From NCBI GenBank assembly GCA_013042165.1, contig JABDQT010000192.1, forward strand, positions 1-5,052: a stretch of 5,052 bases of DNA. Direction: 5' to 3'. Both the position numbers and the translations under genes were made by a program. This DNA is from Kiritimatiellales bacterium (GTDB lineage Bacteria > Verrucomicrobiota > Kiritimatiellia > Kiritimatiellales > Pontiellaceae). The notes below the pieces were generated by a model, which was not told the origin of the DNA, ran no database searches, and was given only the letters and a program-made list of their open reading frames with translations. Shown piece by piece: positions 1 through 5,052 of this stretch (the stretch's first letter is position 1; every line of letters begins with the position of its first letter).

Positions 1-66
1 ATTGCGTATTGCGTATTGCGTATTGCGTATTGCGTATTGCGTATTGCGTATTGCGTATTGCGTATT
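1..66. repeat. Perfect tandem heptamer array (ATTGCGT)9, cut by window edge
   Basis: Nine uninterrupted copies of ATTGCGT occupy 1-63, followed by a partial ATT at 64-66, where the pattern breaks into AGG. All copies are identical. The first base of the window starts a full unit, so the array probably continues to the left and the true copy number is unknown. The unit length is not a multiple of three, so the array cannot encode a simple peptide repeat in one frame. It lies beyond the terminator of the leftward operon, in non-coding DNA. Heptameric short tandem repeats (STRRs) are known from heterocystous cyanobacteria; that is an analogy only, since nothing here suggests a cyanobacterium. 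Confidence 0.97.
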
Positions 67-70
67 AGGT

Positions 71-89
71 TTTTCCAATGCATGGAAGA
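71..89. other. Short hairpin TTCCA-N5-TGGAA between repeat arrays
   Basis: TTTTCCA (71-77) can pair with TGGAAGA (83-89) around the 5-nt loop ATGCA, giving seven pairs of which one is a G-T wobble. The core TTCCA/TGGAA is a perfect inverted repeat. Neither strand has a T-run after the stem in the correct place, so it does not look like an intrinsic terminator. It sits exactly between the forward heptamer array and its degenerate opposite-strand copy. It could be a dispersed intergenic palindrome, a protein-binding site, or chance. Confidence 0.4.
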
Positions 90-97
90 GGTCAAGC

Positions 98-118
98 AAT
101 ACGTAGTACGTAATCTGA
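98..118. repeat. Degenerate heptamer units, inverted relative to array at 1-66
   Basis: On the plus strand this reads AATACGT, AGTACGT, AATCTGA in three consecutive 7-nt steps. The minus-strand reading of the left array is (AATACGC)n, so these are diverged copies of the same heptamer in the opposite orientation. The reverse complement of 98-114 matches two and a half ATTGCGT units at 14 of 17 positions; two of the mismatches are G to A at the same place in the unit. The third unit is weak. The stretch also contains two TACGTA palindromes (100-105 is offset by one base from the unit edge, and 107-112). Confidence 0.6.
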
Positions 119-132
119 AATAATAAACCACC

Positions 133-164
133 AAAAAAGCGCCCCCCGTTTAGAGGACGCCTTT
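133..164 (-). terminator. Rho-independent terminator of the leftward tgt-yajC-secDF operon
   Basis: Read on the minus strand, AAAGGCGTCC (164-155) pairs with GGGCGCTTTT (144-135) to form a ten-pair stem with two G-U wobbles and a loop of about ten bases. It is followed by further T residues, giving a six-T run at 138-133. It lies about 27 nt beyond the secDF stop codon. Geometry, GC-rich stem and U-tract all fit an intrinsic terminator ending transcription of the operon. Confidence 0.8.
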
Positions 165-170
165 GAGCAT

Positions 171-193
171 AGCCTTCGAACAAGCCGAAGCCT
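171..193 (-). other. Second stem-loop overlapping the secDF stop codon
   Basis: AGCCTTCG (171-178) and CGAAGCCT (186-193) can pair with one internal mismatch around a 7-nt loop. In the minus-strand transcript this places a small hairpin over the last bases of secDF, just ahead of the main terminator. It could protect the 3' end or assist termination, or be fortuitous. There is no U-run directly after it. Confidence 0.35.
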
Positions 194-2660
194 ACTTAAC
201 CTTTTCTTCCTTATGCCACAGCAGGACAACCGGTGTGGCGACAAAGATGGATGAATAGGTGCCCACCAGAATACCGATGCAGAGCGCCAGCGCAAAGTCC
301 TTCACGGCACCGCCGCCGACAACCAGCAGCATCACGACCGTGAGCAACGTGGTAAACGAAGTCAGCACCGTACGGCTGAGGGTCTGGTTGATCGAAAGGT
401 TGGCAATCTCCTTGTAGGACTTGCCCTTGACGATCTTCAGATCTTCACGGATACGGTCGAACACCACGATGGTGTCATTGACCGAGTACCCCACAATCGT
501 GAGCAATGCCGCAATGATCGGCATGCTCAACTCATGGCCCAGTGCGCAGAAAATACCGACGGTAATCAAAACGTCATGCGCCAAGGCGGTGATCGCACCC
601 ATCGCAAAAGCGAATTCGAAGCGGATGGAAATGTAGATAATGATGCCAATCAGCGCAAAAATGATGGCCTTGATTCCCTTCGCCTTCAACTCGGCACCGA
701 TCTGGGAGCCGACGCTGTCGGTCTTGACGATCTCCGGACTGCCATCGAGGGCAAGCACGGCTTCCTGCGCCGGAATCTCCTGACCTTCCATCTCCTTGAG
801 TTTCATATCGAGCAGATGTTGATCCCCATCGGTCATCGGCGTCAGGGCAGCCGTGGTGAAACCGGCATCATCGAGTGCGCCGCGGATCGTTTCCAGCGGC
901 TGCTCCTGCTCAAAGCTGAACGTGGTTACCGTACCGCCGGTGAAGTCCACGCCGAAGTTGGCATCGCCCTTCGTGAAAAAGAGGCCCCAGGTTCCGAGAA
1001 TGACAGCCAGGGAAACGATTCCGGCAATCTTGCGACCGGCCAGAAAGTTAAAGTTGGCATTCTGCAGGAACGGAATGGACATCATTCTGACCGATTTCAG
1101 CATCTTGGCATCCGCCAGCGTGTTGAAGAACAGGCGGGTCATGACGAGCACGATGAACATGCTGACCAGAATACCGGCGCTCAGGGTGACCGCGAATCCG
1201 CGAATCGGGCCCGACCCCTGCCAGAAAAGAATGATCGCCGTCAGCAGCGTGGTGACGTTTGCGTCAAGAATTGTGCTGAACGCCTTGTTGTAGCCGGCGT
1301 TGATGGCACCCGAGATCGACTTGCCGACCTTCCACTCCTCGCGCATGCGCTCGAAGGTCAGTACGTTGGCATCAACCGCCATCCCGACCGTCAGCACAAT
1401 ACCGGCGATACCGTAGAGCGTGAGGGTCGGCAGGCTGACCGCAGACCCTTCAAGTGAACCGGACAGCACACCCAGAAAACCGGCGGAAACCACCATGCCC
1501 ACCGGCAGGAGCAACAGCACGAACGCCAGCGAGAGATTGGCAATCAGGCCCGGAACCATGTAGTAAATCAGCATGAACGCCAGTACGGCAATACCACCGT
1601 AGATAATGGCCTGCTTGCCGCTGTCAATGGAGTCCTGACCCAATGTCGGCGAAACCGTGCGCTCTTCCACAATTTTTACGCGGCCCGGCAAGGCGCCCGC
1701 TTTGAGCACATTCACCAGTCGACGGGCTTCCGTCACAGAAAAGCTGCCGGAAATCTCGGCGCGTCCGCTGTAGATGGCCTCGTTGATGCGCGGCGCGGAA
1801 TAGAGTGTGTCGTCGAGAATGATGGCCAGGCGACGGTAGGTTCCGTCCTCCTTCGGGCTGTTGGCATCGGTTACCCGGCCGAACGCTTTTTTGCCTTCGC
1901 CGTCAAACTCAAGCGAGATAGCCGGCAAGCCGGTCATCTGGTCGTAGGTCACAAATGCATCCTTGATCTTGTCGCCACCGAGCTGGCTGCGGCGCTCGAC
2001 AAACTCCGGGCGGTAGATGGTGGAGCCGTCCTGCAGGCGGTCAGTCATCAACATGAAATCGGCCGATTTGGTGCCGAAACGCTTGAGGCGTTCATAAAAG
2101 GTGCGGTCTAGCTGATCGTCGGACATCGCGGACCGGTCGCGCAGAAAGTATGGCCCGGAGCGATCCTGCCCGGCCATTCTGAAACCCTGCGGGATTCGGC
2201 CGCTGTTGACCAGTTCAGCCACCCATTTTTCACTCTCGATGTGCACCAGTTTAAAGTTCAGTACGGCATCGCGGGACATTTGCCCCTTGGCCTCGGCACG
2301 GGTATCCTCATCGGCACCCGGCAGACGAATTACGATACGGCTGTCGCCTTCCGGATAGATTTCCGGTTCGGCGGTGCCCAGCACATCGATGCGGTTGCGG
2401 ATTACCTCGACGGCGATTTCGCGCACGCGCTCGACCTCTTCGTCCAGCTTCGATGCACTGATCTCCTCAACGGTCTCGGCTTCTTCCCGCTCGACCATCT
2501 TCTTGGCGACATCCTCGGCATCAACCTCAACGACGAAACTCGAGCCGCCCTTCAGATCGAGACCCAGCTTCACTTTTTGACTGATCGGAGTAACCAGCGA
2601 GATTGACCAGAGCACCAGGATGCCCAGCAGGAGCCACTTCCAGAGTTTATTCTTATCCAT
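192..2660 (-). CDS. secDF: Protein translocase subunit SecDF (SecD-SecF fusion)
   Basis: This is the accessory subunit of the Sec translocon in the inner membrane; it uses proton flow to drive late steps of protein export. The 822 residues join a SecD half and a SecF half in one chain. Visible: N-terminal membrane segment at about 7-25; SecD signature GLDLKGG (33-39); periplasmic P1 region to about 350, including VIRNRIDVLGTAEPEI and PGRVKIVEERTVSPTLGQDSI; a SecD membrane block at about 351-511 with GMAVDANVLTFERMREE (426-442). The SecF half begins near 540, with a membrane segment, GVDFTGG (570-576), a soluble P4 region, and GYSVNDTIVVFDRIRED (724-740). Asp430, Asp729 and Arg763 match the conserved proton-path residues of Thermus SecDF, and the 34-residue Asp-Arg spacing is preserved. 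At 822 residues it is longer than Bacillus or Thermus SecDF (about 735-740); the extra length seems to be mainly in P1 (about 145-235). The start is supported by GAAAGG nine bases upstream. Last gene before the terminator. Confidence 0.97.
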   Translation of the reverse strand: MDKNKLWKWLLLGILVLWSISLVTPISQKVKLGLDLKGGSSFVVEVDAEDVAKKMVEREEAETVEEISASKLDEEVERVREIAVEVIRNRIDVLGTAEPEIYPEGDSRIVIRLPGADEDTRAEAKGQMSRDAVLNFKLVHIESEKWVAELVNSGRIPQGFRMAGQDRSGPYFLRDRSAMSDDQLDRTFYERLKRFGTKSADFMLMTDRLQDGSTIYRPEFVERRSQLGGDKIKDAFVTYDQMTGLPAISLEFDGEGKKAFGRVTDANSPKEDGTYRRLAIILDDTLYSAPRINEAIYSGRAEISGSFSVTEARRLVNVLKAGALPGRVKIVEERTVSPTLGQDSIDSGKQAIIYGGIAVLAFMLIYYMVPGLIANLSLAFVLLLLPVGMVVSAGFLGVLSGSLEGSAVSLPTLTLYGIAGIVLTVGMAVDANVLTFERMREEWKVGKSISGAINAGYNKAFSTILDANVTTLLTAIILFWQGSGPIRGFAVTLSAGILVSMFIVLVMTRLFFNTLADAKMLKSVRMMSIPFLQNANFNFLAGRKIAGIVSLAVILGTWGLFFTKGDANFGVDFTGGTVTTFSFEQEQPLETIRGALDDAGFTTAALTPMTDGDQHLLDMKLKEMEGQEIPAQEAVLALDGSPEIVKTDSVGSQIGAELKAKGIKAIIFALIGIIIYISIRFEFAFAMGAITALAHDVLITVGIFCALGHELSMPIIAALLTIVGYSVNDTIVVFDRIREDLKIVKGKSYKEIANLSINQTLSRTVLTSFTTLLTVVMLLVVGGGAVKDFALALCIGILVGTYSSIFVATPVVLLWHKEEKVK

Positions 2661-2669
2661 TGTCGTAAA

Positions 2670-2676
2670 CCTTTCT
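2670..2676 (-). promoter_or_regulatory. secDF ribosome binding site overlapping the yajC stop
   Basis: The minus strand reads AGAAAGG with nine bases to the secDF ATG. Its first bases lie within the yajC TAG stop (2675-2677). A ribosome finishing yajC would therefore be sitting on the secDF initiation region, which suggests translational coupling; the coupling is inferred. Confidence 0.7.
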
Positions 2677-3021
2677 ACTTGGATCCTTCAATCTCGGTCG
2701 GGGTTTCACCCTTTTCCAGAATTTGGGAAATAGCTGCGCGAACCACCTCAACCTTGGTGTTTTCCGCAATGCGAACCACCAGCGTGCTTTCCTTGACGTT
2801 CGTCACTTCACCAATGATTCCGCTGGTGAGCAGGACGCGTGCGCCGCTCTTGACGCTGGCAATCATTTCCTTGCGCGCCTTTTCGCGGCGGCGCTGTGGG
2901 CGGATCATCATGAAATACATGATGGCAAACAGGATGACCATCATGATGGGAAACTGGAACGGCGAGCCCGCAGGCGCGGCGGCCGGCGCAGCTTCGGCGA
3001 TGGTGAGGGGTAATAAATACA

Positions 3022-3022
<1 letters not shown>
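2675..3022 (-). CDS. yajC: Sec translocon accessory subunit YajC
   Basis: YajC is a small single-span inner-membrane protein that joins SecDF in the holotranslocon and also associates with multidrug efflux machinery in E. coli; it is generally dispensable. The 115-residue product has the usual family length. It shows a short Ala/Pro-rich N-terminus (8-20), one hydrophobic segment (about 24-40), the hallmark basic motif MIRPQRRREKARKEM right after it (39-53), and a small cytoplasmic beta-rich domain with TSGIIGEV (66-73) and VVRIAENTKVEVVRAAI (82-98). The ATG is supported by AAAGGAG eight bases upstream and by its one-base overlap with the tgt stop (TGATG). The position between tgt and secDF is the classical one. 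Confidence 0.96.
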
Positions 3023-4203
<1,181 letters not shown>

Positions 4204-4225
4204 CGTTGCATCGACGGCGCTCACC

Positions 4226-4253
4226 AGTGCCTTATGCCTCTTGCCAAGTGCCT
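4226..4253. repeat. Degenerate heptamer array AGTGCCT x4 ending in the DUF975 stop codon
   Basis: Four consecutive 7-nt steps read AGTGCCT, TATGCCT, CTTGCCA, AGTGCCT; TGCC is invariant at unit positions 3-6. The first and last units are identical. On the minus strand it reads AGGCACT, TGGCAAG, AGGCATA, AGGCACT. The last two plus-strand bases (4252-4253) are part of the CTA that encodes the TAG stop of the membrane-protein gene, so the array starts right at the end of that gene. Between this array and the TTAAGTG array only 22 nt (4204-4225) are left unexplained. Confidence 0.75.
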
Positions 4254-4974
4254 ATTTTACGTCTTCGTAAAACTTGGCGAATGCGGTCTGCATGTAGGGC
4301 ACCAGCCAGAGGAAACCGATCCCGAAGGTAAAGAAAACCGCCAGCAGCGCCCATCCGAAGAAACGCCAGTGCAGACAGAAAAACTTCCACTTGTTGCCGG
4401 CCATCATCTCCTTGCTGCGACGGATCGCCTCCAGCGCCCCGCAATCCTCATCATCGGCAATGATGAAAAAAGCCATCGCATAGCGGAACGTGGCAATAAT
4501 GCCGGGAATGATCAGCAGCAGCGTCCAGAGCAATACAAACAGCGAGTAGAAAAAATAGACGCAGAAGGATTTCCAGAAGCGTCGGAAGCCGACAAACAGC
4601 AACTCCAAGCGGGCCTCCCCCTCTTGCGCAATCCCGAGAAAGAAGGCCATAAAACCAACCGTGAAGGCGCCTGAAACGAGCAGCTCGACAATCTGGGAAA
4701 CCGACTGCATTGCATTGGTTGCTGCAGTCATATCGCCCCCCGCCACACCACTGACCACACCCACGAAAAAGACGGATGAAAAAACAAACAGGGAAAAACT
4801 CATCACAAGCACGGTGTAGAGCACGTAGCCCAGTATCGACATGCCCCAGATGCCGGAAAGGCTCATTCGAGCCTGCGCCATCAGGTCACTGTTCGGCGTG
4901 CCCCCAACCGCTTCATCCAGTTCAGCTGACTTCAGCGAGCCATCGTCATTAATAAAATCGTTCAAACCTGCCAT
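4252..4974 (-). CDS. DUF975-family integral membrane protein, function unknown
   Basis: A 240-residue membrane protein with a hydrophilic, acidic N-terminus (1-33) and about four to six hydrophobic segments (roughly 42-72, 93-115, 136-160, 160-175, 203-228). Recognised by DUF975-like sequence (my recollection of the family): an opening ARMSLSGIWG (35-44), the membrane motif WTLLLIIPGIIATFRYAMA (150-168), the loop GALEAIRRSKEMMAGNKW (179-196), and the C-terminal GIGFLWLVPYMQTAFAKFYE (218-237). Proteins of this family are widespread in bacteria; their role is not established. No catalytic motif is visible. The ATG is supported by AAGGGGG five bases upstream. No terminator separates it from tgt downstream, so cotranscription is possible, but the 69-nt repeat-filled gap differs from the tight spacing within tgt-yajC-secDF. 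Confidence 0.85.
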   Translation of the reverse strand: MAGLNDFINDDGSLKSAELDEAVGGTPNSDLMAQARMSLSGIWGMSILGYVLYTVLVMSFSLFVFSSVFFVGVVSGVAGGDMTAATNAMQSVSQIVELLVSGAFTVGFMAFFLGIAQEGEARLELLFVGFRRFWKSFCVYFFYSLFVLLWTLLLIIPGIIATFRYAMAFFIIADDEDCGALEAIRRSKEMMAGNKWKFFCLHWRFFGWALLAVFFTFGIGFLWLVPYMQTAFAKFYEDVK

Positions 4975-4979
4975 GCGAA

Positions 4980-4986
4980 CCCCCTT
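4980..4986 (-). promoter_or_regulatory. Ribosome binding site of the DUF975 gene
   Basis: The minus strand reads AAGGGGG, five bases before the ATG at 4974. It is a slightly unusual purine-rich Shine-Dalgarno (GGGGG in place of GGAGG) and supports the chosen start. Confidence 0.65.
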
Positions 4987-5010
4987 GCAAAATTAAGATG
5001 CGGATATTGC

Positions 5011-5052
5011 CTAAAACGCCTCGTCAAACCAAGCCGTATCAATGCCGAGATT
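5011..5052 (-). CDS. Possible C-terminal end of an upstream leftward gene (partial)
   Basis: From the right edge, one minus-strand frame reads NLGIDTAWFDEAF and then TAG at 5013-5011. A second minus-strand frame is also open across the edge, so this is only a candidate. The residue mix resembles a real C-terminus and the stop lies 36 nt before the DUF975 ATG, a spacing that would fit an operon. The family cannot be named from 13 residues. Confidence 0.3.
   Translation of the reverse strand, partial: NLGIDTAWFDEAF

Noticed and set aside
1..118. CRISPR-like array
   Set aside because: The units are 7 bp and directly adjacent with no spacers; no cas gene is present in the window.
534..1457. A 307-codon open frame on the plus strand
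   Set aside because: It lies entirely antisense to secDF, whose product is unmistakable. The translation is rich in Arg, Gln, His and Asp with no family motif, typical of the complement of GC-rich codons.
4204..4251. Terminator between the DUF975 gene and tgt
   Set aside because: I found no GC-rich hairpin followed by a T-run on the minus strand in this gap.
4234..4674. A 146-codon plus-strand frame opposite the membrane protein
   Set aside because: It starts inside the heptad array, is highly charged and low in complexity, and is explained as the complement of hydrophobic codons of the DUF975 gene.
5001..5027. Promoter for the DUF975 gene: TTGACG (minus strand, 5027-5022) and TATCCG (5006-5001)
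   Set aside because: The spacer is only 15 nt and the -10 match is poor. The site could also lie partly within the tail of an upstream gene.

Overview
The window looks like an ordinary bacterial chromosome segment. Every confident gene lies on the minus strand, so transcription runs from high to low coordinates. Coding DNA is moderately GC-rich. The genes are DUF975 membrane protein (4252-4974), tgt (3022-4182, possibly starting at 4170), yajC (2675-3022) and a fused secDF (192-2660). The order tgt-yajC-secD-secF is conserved in many bacteria, including E. coli. The fused SecDF and the general look of the proteins would fit a PVC-type lineage such as Verrucomicrobiota/Kiritimatiellota. That placement is a low-confidence inference and was not tested.

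Layout, right to left. Positions 5052-5011 may hold the last 13 codons of another leftward gene. Next comes a 240-residue DUF975-type integral membrane protein with a good ribosome binding site. A 69-nt gap (4183-4251) follows, and most of it is two different short arrays of 7-bp units. Then tgt, yajC and secDF are tightly packed: tgt and yajC overlap by one base (TGATG), and yajC and secDF are 14 nt apart, with the secDF Shine-Dalgarno adjoining and overlapping the yajC stop. A GC-rich hairpin with a U-run at 133-164 ends the operon. The left edge (1-118) holds nine perfect ATTGCGT units, a small hairpin, and a degenerate copy of the same heptamer on the opposite strand.

How the genes work together. 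SecDF and YajC are accessory membrane components of the Sec translocon; SecDF uses the proton gradient to help pull secreted proteins out of the SecYEG channel. Tgt is the tRNA-guanine transglycosylase of queuosine synthesis and is linked to sec genes by conserved gene order rather than by a known shared mechanism. DUF975 has no established function.

The genes are conventional, and I found no new enzymatic or defence system. The unusual signal is in the non-coding DNA: both intergenic gaps outside the tight operon carry tandem repeats with a 7-bp period but unrelated unit sequences. One array supplies the annotated tgt start codon and another runs into the DUF975 stop codon.
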